Notes: a model not told the origin generated them from the sequence alone. Shown: positions 46,288 through 55,745, counted from the first letter of the stretch. The stretch is DNA of 64,000 bases from Clostridium luticellarii (GCF_002995845.1 NZ_PVXP01000012.1:1-64000); one strand, 5' to 3'. Numbers and translations are program-made.

Positions 46288-47511
46288 CTATTTATTTATA
46301 TATATAAACTTTCTTATGGTGAAAATGACTATAGCTGTTAAAAATACTGCCATAATTGGAATTGAGTATTTGTTTTTCATTACCAGGTTTTGAATGACGT
46401 CTGAATCCAATATTTGTTTTTCAGTATGATTCACACCACTTGAAAGCTTCAATTCTCCTATATTTTGACCTTTAAAATACACCGTGGCTTTGTTTACTAC
46501 ATCTCCAATTTTGAAAAATTTAAAGGACAGATTTTTATTTTGTATGTTTAAATGTGGTATGGATTTGTCATCCTTTTGTTTTACATAGTAAAAATCAGAA
46601 TTTGCAATAAGTGGAATGGAAAGTTTGTTTCTGTTATAGGTTGTAACTAAATCCCCTTTTGAATACAGTTTTGTCAGTTGAAAATTGTTGAAGCCAAAAT
46701 CAAATAGGGATATTGAATCCTTGAAAAAGGTTTTGTTTTTATCGTGGATTAAAGCCACAATCAATTCCTGACCATTTCTTGTAGCAGTTGCTGTATAAGA
46801 GTGGAGAGATTGAATTGTGTAGCCTGTTTTACCACCTTCACATCCGCTGTAATAGTACATAGATTGTTTTTGTACAAGCTTATTCTCATTCCATACGGTT
46901 CTTGGCTTCGCAGATTTATTAGTAGGAGCAATGGTGTAAGATGTAGTAGTTGCAATTTTTGAATATTCAGGAGTTTTAGACAGTGCTCTCATTATAAGTG
47001 ATAAATCCCTGGCAGAAGTTTTATGATTTTCATCAAACAGTCCGGTGGGATTTACGAAATTTGTATTTTTTGCACCTAGCTCTTTTGCCCTGGCATTCAT
47101 TTTTGCAGCAAATTTATCCATGGAACCGCTTATGTGTTCCGCCAGTGCTTCTGCACAATCGTTATCAGAAGCCAGCAATAACCCGTATAATAAATCTCTT
47201 ACAGTTATTTCTTCACCAGGGTAAAGACCCAATCGGGTTCCCTCTACAGCTGGTGGATTTTTGCCAATCACCACTTTGTCATTTAAATTTGTATTTTCCA
47301 GTGTTAAAAGGGCGGTCATTATTTTAGTGGTAGACGCCGGTGGATAAGGTGAATCGGGATTTTTGGAATACAGTAATTGACCGGTGGCTGCATCTAATAT
47401 AACTGCGCTGTCAGCAGAAACAGCAGGAGGTGTTTCTTTAGCATAAATATTATGTAAGCTGCATGAATAAATAAGTAAAAACAGTAATATAAATGTAATT
47501 GTTTTTTTCAT
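46288..47511 (-). CDS. D-alanyl-D-alanine carboxypeptidase (DacA/DacF type)
   Basis: The 407-residue class C PBP has a signal peptide (1-25). SxxK is in PASTTKIMT (Ser about 61), SxN in LASDNDCAEALAEH and KTG in GGKTGYT. A C-terminal beta domain is followed by a membrane helix (about 380-400). It trims pentapeptides in the wall. GGAGGAAAAA lies before the ATG. Confidence 0.93.
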   Translation of the reverse strand: MKKTITFILLFLLIYSCSLHNIYAKETPPAVSADSAVILDAATGQLLYSKNPDSPYPPASTTKIMTALLTLENTNLNDKVVIGKNPPAVEGTRLGLYPGEEITVRDLLYGLLLASDNDCAEALAEHISGSMDKFAAKMNARAKELGAKNTNFVNPTGLFDENHKTSARDLSLIMRALSKTPEYSKIATTTSYTIAPTNKSAKPRTVWNENKLVQKQSMYYYSGCEGGKTGYTIQSLHSYTATATRNGQELIVALIHDKNKTFFKDSISLFDFGFNNFQLTKLYSKGDLVTTYNRNKLSIPLIANSDFYYVKQKDDKSIPHLNIQNKNLSFKFFKIGDVVNKATVYFKGQNIGELKLSSGVNHTEKQILDSDVIQNLVMKNKYSIPIMAVFLTAIVIFTIRKFIYINK

Positions 47512-47540
47512 TTTTTCCTCCCTTGTTATTATCTTTAAAC

Positions 47541-47570
47541 ATTGTATTAAAAGACAATATTAAGTGGCAA
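47541..47570 (-). promoter_or_regulatory. Promoter of the carboxypeptidase gene
   Basis: On the minus strand TTGCCA (47570-47565), an 18-base spacer and TACAAT (47546-47541), 30 bases before the ATG. Confidence 0.5.
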
Positions 47571-47671
47571 AATTTTTTTAAAACTGTCAATAATTTAAAT
47601 TATAAACTTAAATATAATTTAATGCAAATTGCAGCTTTCTTACTGTAATTGATATTGAAAGGGGAGATAAA

Positions 47672-48289
47672 ATGAAAAACAGGAAAAAAATAATAGGATC
47701 CATTATAATTTTGGCACTGTTTTCTGTGTTCCTGGCAGTGGGATATGTACACTCCAGACCGGCAAAAGTGAATAAGGACAGTGAAAATATATTCAGAGAA
47801 CAGAACACTGGTGAAAATTCCAAAGGTACTGAAGCTGTCAATAATACAGGAGAAATAACCGTTTATATAAACGGTGAGATCAAAAAGCCTGGAGTATATA
47901 AACTTAAAAACAACAGCAGAGTTGAAAACCTGGTGAAGGCAGCAGGAGGTTTTACAGATGAAGCCGACAGTTTAAAGCTGAATCTGGCTAAAAAATTAAA
48001 AGATGAGGACTATATATACGTAGACAGTAAAACAAGCAATGCTGCCGGAAGTTCAGCTTCTCCCGTATCCTCCCAGAGCCAAATGGGAAGTGATGGCAAA
48101 GTAAATATAAACGAGGCATCCAAGGAAGAACTTAAAACCATACCAGGTATAGGAGATGTTACTTCCCAGAAAATAATAGACTATCGGGAAAAAAACGGAG
48201 ATTTTTCCTCAGTGGAAGATCTGAAGAAAATAGACAGGATAGGGGATAAGACCCTGGAGAAAATCAGGGATAAAATAGATATAAGATAA
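47672..48289 (+). CDS. comEA: ComEA-type DNA-binding protein (SLBB + helix-hairpin-helix)
   Basis: The protein has 205 residues: an N-terminal membrane anchor (about 5-25), an SLBB domain (about 65-120, VYINGEIKKPGVYKL) and two helix-hairpin-helix motifs (VNINEASKEELKTIPGIGDV, about 146-205). ComEA binds incoming DNA in competence. No comEC is nearby. GGGGAG precedes the ATG. Confidence 0.9.
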   Translation: MKNRKKIIGSIIILALFSVFLAVGYVHSRPAKVNKDSENIFREQNTGENSKGTEAVNNTGEITVYINGEIKKPGVYKLKNNSRVENLVKAAGGFTDEADSLKLNLAKKLKDEDYIYVDSKTSNAAGSSASPVSSQSQMGSDGKVNINEASKEELKTIPGIGDVTSQKIIDYREKNGDFSSVEDLKKIDRIGDKTLEKIRDKIDIR

Positions 48290-48325
48290 ACAGATCGGTT
48301 ATAGAAAAGTAAAGCACGAACGGCG

Positions 48326-49189
48326 TTACTTTTTTATAATCTGACTTAAAAAGGTTGAGCCCAAAATAAGTATACCTCCCAGTACCTGGATAGATGTCAT
48401 GGTTTCACCTAGAAACAGGGCGGAAATAAATACTGCCGAAATTGGATCTATGTAGCTTAAAATTGCTATAGATTGTCCATCTAATTTTTTTATAGAACTG
48501 AAATAAAGTAAATAGGCTATGCCTGTATGCAAAATGCCTACTATCAATATAAATATCAAGGCGCTGTGGTTTATTTCACCAATGTTGATGTGGCTTTTAT
48601 AGAACATACTTAGCAGGAGTACCAGAGCTGCTGTTACAAGCTGGATCAGTGTGGTTTCAAAGCCTGATAAATTTCTTATGAACTTGTTCATTAAAATTAC
48701 GCTGGCATAGAGCACTGCACCTAAAATTCCATATATTATGCCTTTTAAATGATTGTAGGAACCTGTCATGGCATTATTACCTGTGATTAAAATTAAAAAT
48801 AGTCCTGCCAGCGCTATGATGACACAGCTCACTTTGGTAAAGGTAAGCTTTTCCTTCAAGATGAAAGGAGATAACATTATTACAAATACAGGAGCAAAAT
48901 AATAGGTAAGAGTTGCAATGGATACTGTGGTGTATTTATATGCCTGAAATAATGAAATCCAGTTTAGTCCCAGAGCTGTTCCAGATACCAGGAGCAGCAG
49001 AAGATTTTGTTTTATTGACTGGAAGGATATTTTTTTCCTTGTTAAACAGCATACACAGACTAGAAAAAGACTTCCAATGAAAGATCTGAAAAAGGCAAGT
49101 TCGGAAGAAGGCAAATTTATATTTTTTACAAAGACACCAATGCTTCCAAATATAAGCATGGATATGATGATATTGAGTTTAGCATTCAT
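48326..49189 (-). CDS. EamA/DMT-family transporter
   Basis: This 287-residue protein has ten transmembrane helices in two EamA repeats (SELAFFRSFIGSLFLVCV and GILHTGIAYLLYFSSIKKLD). Members export amino acids or other metabolites. No substrate can be inferred. It is convergent with comEA. Confidence 0.88.
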   Translation of the reverse strand: MNAKLNIIISMLIFGSIGVFVKNINLPSSELAFFRSFIGSLFLVCVCCLTRKKISFQSIKQNLLLLLVSGTALGLNWISLFQAYKYTTVSIATLTYYFAPVFVIMLSPFILKEKLTFTKVSCVIIALAGLFLILITGNNAMTGSYNHLKGIIYGILGAVLYASVILMNKFIRNLSGFETTLIQLVTAALVLLLSMFYKSHINIGEINHSALIFILIVGILHTGIAYLLYFSSIKKLDGQSIAILSYIDPISAVFISALFLGETMTSIQVLGGILILGSTFLSQIIKK

Positions 49190-49423
49190 TTTCTGGTCCC
49201 CCTAAAAAAGTTTTTTATTTTTAAAGTAATTATAAAACAATTATAAAATAAATTATCTGTATATTACAGTGTATATGAAAATATATTGTGTGGATTTCCA
49301 AAATTATTGATGTTATAATTTTTACATGGATAAAAAATTGTAATTTTTCAAGAATTTAAATAAAAACAGCATAAAAGAGGTGGACCGATTTCTAGTACAA
49401 TTCACTAGAGATGAAATTAGATT

Positions 49424-50329
49424 ATGAAAATGGAAAAAGTAAAGGGAAATACGTTTTATATTGATACAGGAATGACATATATACCTTTTTACAAGATCAA
49501 TGATAGAGAAATTATAATGCTGGATACGGGATGGGCTGAGGGAGAGAGAAAGGGAATAGATGAACTCCTGGAAAAAAATAATTTTAAAGTTTCCGGAATA
49601 ATATGCAGTCATGCTCATGTAGATCATGTGGGAAATAATACCCATTTAAAAGAGAAATACGGATGTACCATTGCCATGTCTGCCTATGAAGCGCTTATAT
49701 GCAGTTCAGCAGTGAATTTGAAACTCTATTATAATGGCCAAACTCTGTCGGAGGTAAAAGAACATTTTGGAAACATGATCTGCAAGACCGATATCTTAAT
49801 CTTAAGTGATGAAGACAGAGTAAAGGTATGTGACATTGAATTTGAAATTATTCATACCCCGGGACACAGTCCTGCACATATTTGTATTGTAACTCCTGAC
49901 GGCGTTGCATATCTTGGGGATTCTCTTATAAGCTATGAGGTTATGGAAGGAGCAAAAATGCCCTATGCCTATATACTCACAGAGGATTTGAAGAGCAAGA
50001 AAAAACTCTATGATCTAAGGTGCAGTAAATATATAGTGGCACATAGAGGTGTGTTTGACGATATTACAAAGCTTATAGATGATAATGTGAATTTTTATAG
50101 AAATAGAGCCCAAAAAGTATGTGACACTATAAAAGGTTCTATGACAATGGAAGATATAATGAAAGCCGTTGTTGAAGATTTTAAGATTCATATCGGTAAT
50201 AAGTACAAATACACTCTTATAGAGAGAATGCTCAAGTCCTATCTGGAGTATTTAAATGAAAAAGGAGTTATAGAATTGAATATAGATAGCGGATTTCTTA
50301 AATATTCAAAAGTACATTGTCCTGATTAA
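49424..50329 (+). CDS. Metallo-beta-lactamase-fold hydrolase
   Basis: This 301-residue protein has the metal motif CSHAHVDHVGNNTHL (HxHxDH, about 67-73), HTPGHSPAHICI and GDSLISYEV with a later AHRGV. A C-terminal winged-helix-like part (about 235-300) resembles the helical tail of lactonase/thiol-type hydrolases. The substrate is unknown. It is convergent with metY, leaving only 6 bases between stops. Confidence 0.85.
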   Translation: MKMEKVKGNTFYIDTGMTYIPFYKINDREIIMLDTGWAEGERKGIDELLEKNNFKVSGIICSHAHVDHVGNNTHLKEKYGCTIAMSAYEALICSSAVNLKLYYNGQTLSEVKEHFGNMICKTDILILSDEDRVKVCDIEFEIIHTPGHSPAHICIVTPDGVAYLGDSLISYEVMEGAKMPYAYILTEDLKSKKKLYDLRCSKYIVAHRGVFDDITKLIDDNVNFYRNRAQKVCDTIKGSMTMEDIMKAVVEDFKIHIGNKYKYTLIERMLKSYLEYLNEKGVIELNIDSGFLKYSKVHCPD

Positions 50330-50335
50330 AACTTT

Positions 50336-51565
50336 TCAGACGTTTTCCAGGGCCTGCTCCATATCTCCTATTATATCCTCCACATCCTCTATTCCCACAG
50401 ATAATCTGAGCAGATCATCATATACCCCCATTTGCATTTTTTCTTCTTCTGTATTATTGGAGCATATAGTGGAAGAAGGATGAATTATTATGGATTTGGT
50501 GTCACCTATATTTGTAAGATTTAATATGAGTTTCAGGCGGTTTAGAAAAGCAAAGGCTTTTTCTTTGCTTCCAAGTCTGAAAGTTAAAATACCACCGGCT
50601 TCATTTTTATAATATTTTCTAATCAGATCATGGTATTTGGAGCTTTCCAGGCCGGGATAGTTTACTTCTGAAATTTTTTTGTTGGACTCTAAATATCTAG
50701 CCACCATAAGTGTATTTTTACAATGTTCCTTCATTCTAAGGGCAAGTGTTTCCACTCCTGTGAGATTTAAAAATGCACTAAATGGTGACATGGCTGGACC
50801 TATATCTCTTCCTATGGTATCTTTGAGCTTGGCTGTAAAGGACATATTTCCGAATCTTTTTACATAAGGTTCAAAATTGCTGTATTTTGAGTCAGAATAT
50901 TTGCTGCCTCCACCGTCTATTATAATTCCACCTATGGAGTTGGAGGTTCCATTTATGTATTTGGAAGTGGAATGTATTACCACATCTGCTCCATGCTGCA
51001 GAGGTTTTATGAGATATGGAGTTGTCATGGTTGAGTCAATCATCAGAATAATCTTGTGCAGCTTGCAGATCTTTGAAACAGGTTCTATGTCAAGAACATT
51101 CAGCTTGGGATTCCCTATAGTCTCTGCAAAAACCAATCTGGTATTTTCATTTATGGCCAGTTCCAGAGACTCTTTGTTTAATTCTTCTAAAAATTTTACT
51201 TTTATTCCAAAGGATCTTAAATTTCTTATCAGGGTATAGCTGCCGCCATAGAGACCACAGGAAGCAATTATCTCGTTTCCGGGTTCCAGTACGTTCATAA
51301 TTGCAAGGTAGATGGCGCTCATGCCCGATGCTGCAGATGTTGCACTCAATCCGTCTTCTATGCTGGCCATTCTTCTTTCAAAAGAGATGACCGTGGGGTT
51401 GGATATTCTGGTGTAGGCATAACCCATGGTTTTTCCAGTGAATATATCCTCCAGATTTTCCGCACTTTTATGAGCATATGCATTTGAAAGATAGATGGGG
51501 GCATTGGTGGCTCCAGTATAATCTATATTAAAATTTCCATGTATGAGTTTTGTATTGAATTTCAT
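50336..51565 (-). CDS. metY: O-acetylhomoserine sulfhydrylase (PLP enzyme)
   Basis: This 409-residue Cys/Met-metabolism PLP enzyme has the cofactor lysine in VIHSTSKYINGTSNSIGG and family blocks YTRISNPTVISFERRMASIE and ASGMSAIYLAI. With the hcyS relay it would join sulfide to O-acetylhomoserine, giving homocysteine. Some MetY enzymes also accept methanethiol and give methionine directly. It is last gene of the SAM-I operon, 69 bases after sir. Methionine gamma-lyase is the main alternative. Confidence 0.82.
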   Translation of the reverse strand: MKFNTKLIHGNFNIDYTGATNAPIYLSNAYAHKSAENLEDIFTGKTMGYAYTRISNPTVISFERRMASIEDGLSATSAASGMSAIYLAIMNVLEPGNEIIASCGLYGGSYTLIRNLRSFGIKVKFLEELNKESLELAINENTRLVFAETIGNPKLNVLDIEPVSKICKLHKIILMIDSTMTTPYLIKPLQHGADVVIHSTSKYINGTSNSIGGIIIDGGGSKYSDSKYSNFEPYVKRFGNMSFTAKLKDTIGRDIGPAMSPFSAFLNLTGVETLALRMKEHCKNTLMVARYLESNKKISEVNYPGLESSKYHDLIRKYYKNEAGGILTFRLGSKEKAFAFLNRLKLILNLTNIGDTKSIIIHPSSTICSNNTEEEKMQMGVYDDLLRLSVGIEDVEDIIGDMEQALENV

Positions 51566-51634
51566 TGTTTCACTCCCAGTAATTTATTTGAAGGATGGTA
51601 TTTAACAGGGATACCACCCTTCATTGAATTCACA

Positions 51635-53968
51635 TTACTTTTTTTGTATAACCAATAAATTGTAGCCGTCATAATTTGTATCTGTAAAAATTATTTCGTT
51701 TCCTTCTTTTGTCACACTTTGGGGAACATTGTTTATAGGATCTCCGTCATCTAAATAAAATCCCAGCTTTTGTCCGGATTTTATTTTGGAAAGTTCGACT
51801 TTTACCTTTACAAAATTTATAGGACATTTTACTCCTCTTAAATTCACAATTTTAAGATTACCGATTTTATCATGACCGTCGACTTCATCATTGTCCTCAT
51901 TGTGGGACTCTGACTGCACGTTTTTTTCTTTTGGAAGTGTTATTTCCAATTTACCGTTTAAGGATTTATACATGGCATCCACTTTATTGTACAGGTATTC
52001 CACTTCCGAAACTCTGTCGGATATGTCATTTGCACTGTCTATTTTGTAGTCTATGAGATCCTCAAAAAGCTCTTTAATCGAGGATTTAACATAGCCTGTC
52101 TCTATAAAATTCTTGCTGAATTCCTCAAATATCTCTCTGTCTTTGTTTGAATCCACTCCTTTAAGTACCAGAAGGGTTCTGGCCGAGGACAGTGCAGAGG
52201 AGTACAGATCGGAATTTTGTTTTGTATCTTTGTACCTTTCAAGGGAGGCTTCGGCATTTGACAAATCCAGTCTTATAACATCCATTACGCCGGAACTGCA
52301 TTCTCCAGGTCCTCTGCCCTTTAATGAAAATTTCTCGCAGGCTCCAAAATCAAAGTAGATGTCTGTTTCACCGATAAATTTATCCACGTCGGTATACTTG
52401 CTTATAAGAGCTTTTATATCCGATGACCTGTTATCCAGAAAATCATAAAAATCTTCATATCCGGAATTCACTTTTAGTTCTGCAAGTTCATGGATGAACA
52501 GGGGAACTTTCTTTGCTGGTACATCTCCGTAAGTATCACCCATTCTGGCTATATTTGATCCCACTTTTCCCCCAAAGGATATGGAGTACATTGGAATCAG
52601 GCCATTTTTTGTTCGTTTAGCTCTGCCATGAAAGCCAAGAGCTCCTTTTTCGTGCTGGGCGCAGGAATTCGGGCAGCCTGATATAAACAGTCTTGGCAGT
52701 GCAGCTTTTATTTGAGATGATGCACCCTCAAATTCCTTCTTTATGGCTTTTAATAGATTTTGTGAAAGACATAATCCGAGCTGACAGGTGGAAGCACCCA
52801 CGCAGGTTACAGAGTTGTCTATGTTGTATAGGGAAGTAAAGCTGCCTGTTATTTCTATAAGAGCTTCAGCATCTTTTTTCTTCAGGTCTCTTATAAAAAA
52901 GCCCTGGGTATTTGTTACCCTGATGGATGTTTCATAATCCAAATTTTCTATAAAAGCAAGTACTTTATTCAAGTTTTCAACTTTTAAATTTCCGCTTTGA
53001 GGATGAACATAGACGGAATAGTAGCCTTCCTGCTTTTGTGGAAACAGTACATTTTTAAGTTTTTCATCCACTTTTACGTCCTGGACAATTTTGGCGTCGG
53101 GATGTAGTGTAAATTCATTTTCATCCACCTGTATGTTGAGACTGCCTTTTTCCTTTAATTTGTTTATTTCTTCCTCTAGCTCTTCAACAAATTTTTTTTC
53201 GCCCAGTCTCATGAGGATGAATCGTATTCTGGCCTTGTTCTTATTGGTTCTGTCTCCTTCGGCTTCAAACACATTTTTAAGACCCTGTATATAGTATAGT
53301 ATTTCATCTGCTGGTATGAAATTACTTAATTTTAAAGAAACTCTCGGGCTTCCTCCAAATCCTCCGGCTCCATATACCTCAAAGCCCCTTTTGCCATCTG
53401 CTATTTTTGCAATAAACCCCAGATCGGATATGGTTGCATTGCCTGTATCTTCTGGAGTATTGGAGAAAGCTATCTTGTATTTCCTGGGCATGTTCATGGT
53501 TGTCGGATCTTTTATGAGGTAATTGGTGGCTGCTTTTACATAGGGTGTTACGTCAAAGACGTCATCTATTGAAACACCTGAAAGAGGGGAACACTCCACA
53601 TTTCGAACAGTATTTCCCCCCGTGCCTTTTGTTATTATGCCTACTTCTATAAGGGAATTTATTATTGGATAAGCATCTCTTAAATCAACACTTTGAAATT
53701 GAATGTCCTGTCTGGAGGTGAATTTCAATTTGCCTTTTGCATATTTTTCTGCAAGTTCACTTATACGTTTGAATTGTTCTAAAGTTATGACTCCTCCGGG
53801 TATTCTGGTTCTCACCATATAAGTTTCCTTTTTTCTCTGCTCATATACTCCCATGGAAACTCTAAAAGCCTTGAATCTCACAGGATCTATTGCATTGTTT
53901 AAATACTGCTGTGATTTTTCTTTTATGTCTTCTATGGATTTATAGTGATCTTTATTTATATTTATCAC
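51635..53968 (-). CDS. sir: Siroheme sulfite reductase with C-terminal TusA-like domain
   Basis: The protein has 777 residues. The N-terminal ~560 residues form a nitrite/sulfite reductase: TSRQDIQFQSVDL and the [4Fe-4S]-siroheme ligands CVGASTCQLGLC (about 390-401) and GCPNSCAQH (about 429-437). A helical linker (about 570-690) follows, then a TusA-type domain (about 702-777) with VNLRGVKCPINFVKVKVEL, whose CP motif would carry a persulfide. It reduces sulfite to sulfide, and the fused carrier may hand sulfur to HcyS. It lies 17 bases after hcyD. Confidence 0.88.
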   Translation of the reverse strand: MININKDHYKSIEDIKEKSQQYLNNAIDPVRFKAFRVSMGVYEQRKKETYMVRTRIPGGVITLEQFKRISELAEKYAKGKLKFTSRQDIQFQSVDLRDAYPIINSLIEVGIITKGTGGNTVRNVECSPLSGVSIDDVFDVTPYVKAATNYLIKDPTTMNMPRKYKIAFSNTPEDTGNATISDLGFIAKIADGKRGFEVYGAGGFGGSPRVSLKLSNFIPADEILYYIQGLKNVFEAEGDRTNKNKARIRFILMRLGEKKFVEELEEEINKLKEKGSLNIQVDENEFTLHPDAKIVQDVKVDEKLKNVLFPQKQEGYYSVYVHPQSGNLKVENLNKVLAFIENLDYETSIRVTNTQGFFIRDLKKKDAEALIEITGSFTSLYNIDNSVTCVGASTCQLGLCLSQNLLKAIKKEFEGASSQIKAALPRLFISGCPNSCAQHEKGALGFHGRAKRTKNGLIPMYSISFGGKVGSNIARMGDTYGDVPAKKVPLFIHELAELKVNSGYEDFYDFLDNRSSDIKALISKYTDVDKFIGETDIYFDFGACEKFSLKGRGPGECSSGVMDVIRLDLSNAEASLERYKDTKQNSDLYSSALSSARTLLVLKGVDSNKDREIFEEFSKNFIETGYVKSSIKELFEDLIDYKIDSANDISDRVSEVEYLYNKVDAMYKSLNGKLEITLPKEKNVQSESHNEDNDEVDGHDKIGNLKIVNLRGVKCPINFVKVKVELSKIKSGQKLGFYLDDGDPINNVPQSVTKEGNEIIFTDTNYDGYNLLVIQKK

Positions 53969-53985
53969 AACATCTCACTCCTTTT

Positions 53986-54396
53986 TTAAACTATTTTATA
54001 TTCAAGCTTTTCAACATTCTTATTTTTGTCGATTTTAAACAAATTAAATACTGGTTTCTCTTTTTCAAGAGATAAAATTCCGTATAATATTTTGTCATCA
54101 AAAGCAAGTCTTTTATCCTCTTCAGATGGTCTGGAAGGTGAATAAGGATGAGAATGATAATTGCCAATCATGTTGAATTTCTCGCTTCTCATGAGCTTTA
54201 CAGCTCTGAATTGTTCGGCAGGATCCATGGAAAAATGATCACTGCTGTGATCTGTATTGGTCAGGGAGTATATTTTTTTAATAAAAATGTCTTTTCCAGA
54301 ATCCAATCCTCCAAGATAACCACAGCATTCATTGGGAAATTCATTCCTGGCCTGTTTTAAGATTTTTTCATACTGCAATTTGTATATATATATCAT
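53986..54396 (-). CDS. hcyD: JAMM (M67) metalloprotease for sulfur-carrier maturation
   Basis: This 136-residue protein has a JAB/MPN+ motif: Glu in NEFPNECCGYLGG, then NYHSHPYSPSRPSEEDKR (HxHx7Sx2D, about 78-95). In sulfur-carrier operons such proteases trim the carrier tail to expose GlyGly. The ATG at 54396 follows AGGTGAT; longer in-frame codons overlap the previous gene and lack a site. Mec+ of mycobacteria is a related enzyme. Confidence 0.85.
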   Translation of the reverse strand: MIYIYKLQYEKILKQARNEFPNECCGYLGGLDSGKDIFIKKIYSLTNTDHSSDHFSMDPAEQFRAVKLMRSEKFNMIGNYHSHPYSPSRPSEEDKRLAFDDKILYGILSLEKEKPVFNLFKIDKNKNVEKLEYKIV

Positions 54397-54409
54397 AATT
54401 ATCACCTGT

Positions 54410-55240
54410 TCAATTTGCTGTTTTGAGATCACAAGCTGCCTGTTCGTAATCTATCAGTTTTTTTATTGTGGGGTGCTCACCGCATATACCGCAGTTCTTG
54501 TTCTTGGATACCCTTATTTTTCTGAATTCCATTGTCATTGCGTTGTAAGTCAAAAGATATCCTGCAAGAGTACTGCCGATTTTTAGTATATACTTGAGGG
54601 CTTCTGTTGCCTGAAGAGATCCTATGATTCCACCCATTACACCTAGAACACCTGCTTCTCTGCAGGTTGGAACAACTCCTGCCGGGGGCGGTGATTGAAA
54701 AATACACCTGTAACAGGGAGTGCCGTTGTCGGGTATATAAGTTGTGAGCTGCCCCTGAAATCTTATTATTCCTCCATGTGAAAATGGTTTTTTGGAAAGT
54801 ACACAAGCATCGTTTATTAAAAACTTAGCTGGAAAATTATCTGTACCATCTATTATAAAATCATAATCTCTGTCTTTTATGATATCCAGAATATTGCCGG
54901 AATTTACAAGCTCATTATAGGTTATTACATTTACATCTGGATTCAATTCATTTATGGTTTCTTTTCCGGACTGAACCTTGGGTTTTCCCACGTCCTTTGT
55001 CTGATGGATTATCTGCCTTTGAAGATTTGAAAGATCCACTACGTCTCCATCCACAAGACCTATGGTTCCTATTCCTGCAGCGGCCAGATACATGGCAGCA
55101 GGTGCTCCCAGACCGCCTGTACCTATAATGAGGATTTTGGAGTTTAGAAGTTTTTCCTGACCTTCCACACCTACTTCTGACAGAATTATGTGCCTCGAAT
55201 ATCTTTCTATCTGCTCCTCACTAAAATCCACTGCTTCCAC
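54410..55240 (-). CDS. hcyF: E1-like adenylyltransferase (ThiF/MoeB family)
   Basis: The protein has 276 residues. The Rossmann motif is LIIGTGGLGAPAAMYLAAAG (about 32-51), with NLQRQIIHQ and DGTDNFPAKFL. A zinc pair CYRCIFQ and C-terminal CGICGEH are also present. It would adenylate the HcyS C-terminus and load sulfur. The start overlaps the end of hcyS by 20 bases, so the two are probably coupled in translation. Its context separates it from thiamine or molybdopterin ThiF/MoeB. Confidence 0.87.
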   Translation of the reverse strand: MEAVDFSEEQIERYSRHIILSEVGVEGQEKLLNSKILIIGTGGLGAPAAMYLAAAGIGTIGLVDGDVVDLSNLQRQIIHQTKDVGKPKVQSGKETINELNPDVNVITYNELVNSGNILDIIKDRDYDFIIDGTDNFPAKFLINDACVLSKKPFSHGGIIRFQGQLTTYIPDNGTPCYRCIFQSPPPAGVVPTCREAGVLGVMGGIIGSLQATEALKYILKIGSTLAGYLLTYNAMTMEFRKIRVSKNKNCGICGEHPTIKKLIDYEQAACDLKTAN

Positions 55241-55436
55241 CTCCCATAAAGTACAGAAAATCTATCTTGTCATTTTCTTTTAGAATAGTACTGCCAAAGT
55301 TAGGTCTGTCCACGAATTCATCATTTAGCTGTACGGAAACCATATCCGGCATTTCTACGTCTTCTATTTTTAAAATTTCTGTTACAGTCACTCCCTCCTT
55401 TATATCTTTAATTTTACCATTAATCGTTACTTTCAT
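55221..55436 (-). CDS. hcyS: Ubiquitin-like sulfur carrier (ThiS/MoaD family) with C-terminal extension
   Basis: This 71-residue protein has a ubiquitin-like pattern (MKVTINGKIKDIKEGVTVTE ... NDKIDFLYFMGGGSSGF). Carriers normally end in GlyGly; here SSGF follows the glycines, so a protease must trim it, which fits the JAMM gene two places downstream. A comparable carrier-E1-protease set makes homocysteine with MetY in Wolinella. It is first gene after the SAM-I riboswitch; GGAGGG lies before the ATG. Confidence 0.85.
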   Translation of the reverse strand: MKVTINGKIKDIKEGVTVTEILKIEDVEMPDMVSVQLNDEFVDRPNFGSTILKENDKIDFLYFMGGGSSGF

Positions 55437-55521
55437 GATACCCTCCTTGTTGTTAAATGAAGTATTAATCTTCTAACCATTTTGGAAAGAAGAATCTATA
55501 CTTAACATCAAAACTTTGACA

Positions 55522-55556
55522 AAATAAAAACCCTCCTGATATAATTTACAAGAAAG
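55522..55556 (-). terminator. Terminator stem of the minus-strand SAM-I riboswitch
   Basis: On the minus strand CTTTCTTG pairs with CAGGAGGG (with G-U pairs) across a 10-base loop, then TTTTTATTTTG. Confidence 0.7.
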
Positions 55557-55570
55557 TTTTTTATATAATT

Positions 55571-55676
55571 TTCTCATCTTTCAGGCAAATTATGTAACCC
55601 GCTGGAATTGGCACCTTTGAAATAATCAGGTTGCCGGGCATCATAGGGCCAGTCCCTCCGCCTCTCTTGATAAGAA
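55571..55676 (-). ncRNA. SAM-I (S-box) riboswitch controlling hcyS-hcyF-hcyD-sir-metY
   Basis: The P1 arms TTCTTATC/GATGAGAA are perfect. The core reads AGAGAGGCGGAGGGACTGGCCC, TATGATGCCCGGCAACC and GGTGCCAATTCCAGC, all S-box hallmarks. When SAM is plentiful the terminator forms and the operon is off. Confidence 0.96.
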
Positions 55677-55696
55677 TTCAATATTTAATTGATTAA

Positions 55697-55726
55697 ATAC
55701 TAACACACTTAAAATAAATTTGTCAA
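55697..55726 (-). promoter_or_regulatory. Promoter of the hcy operon
   Basis: Minus strand TTGACA (55726-55721), 18-base spacer, TAGTAT (55702-55697), 20 bases before the riboswitch. Confidence 0.65.
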
Positions 55727-55745
55727 TAAATTTATTTTTATCGTA

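Noticed and set aside
46998-47327. Plus-strand frame of 109 codons opposite the carboxypeptidase gene
   Set aside because: It lies wholly within a well-supported PBP gene and has no family features.
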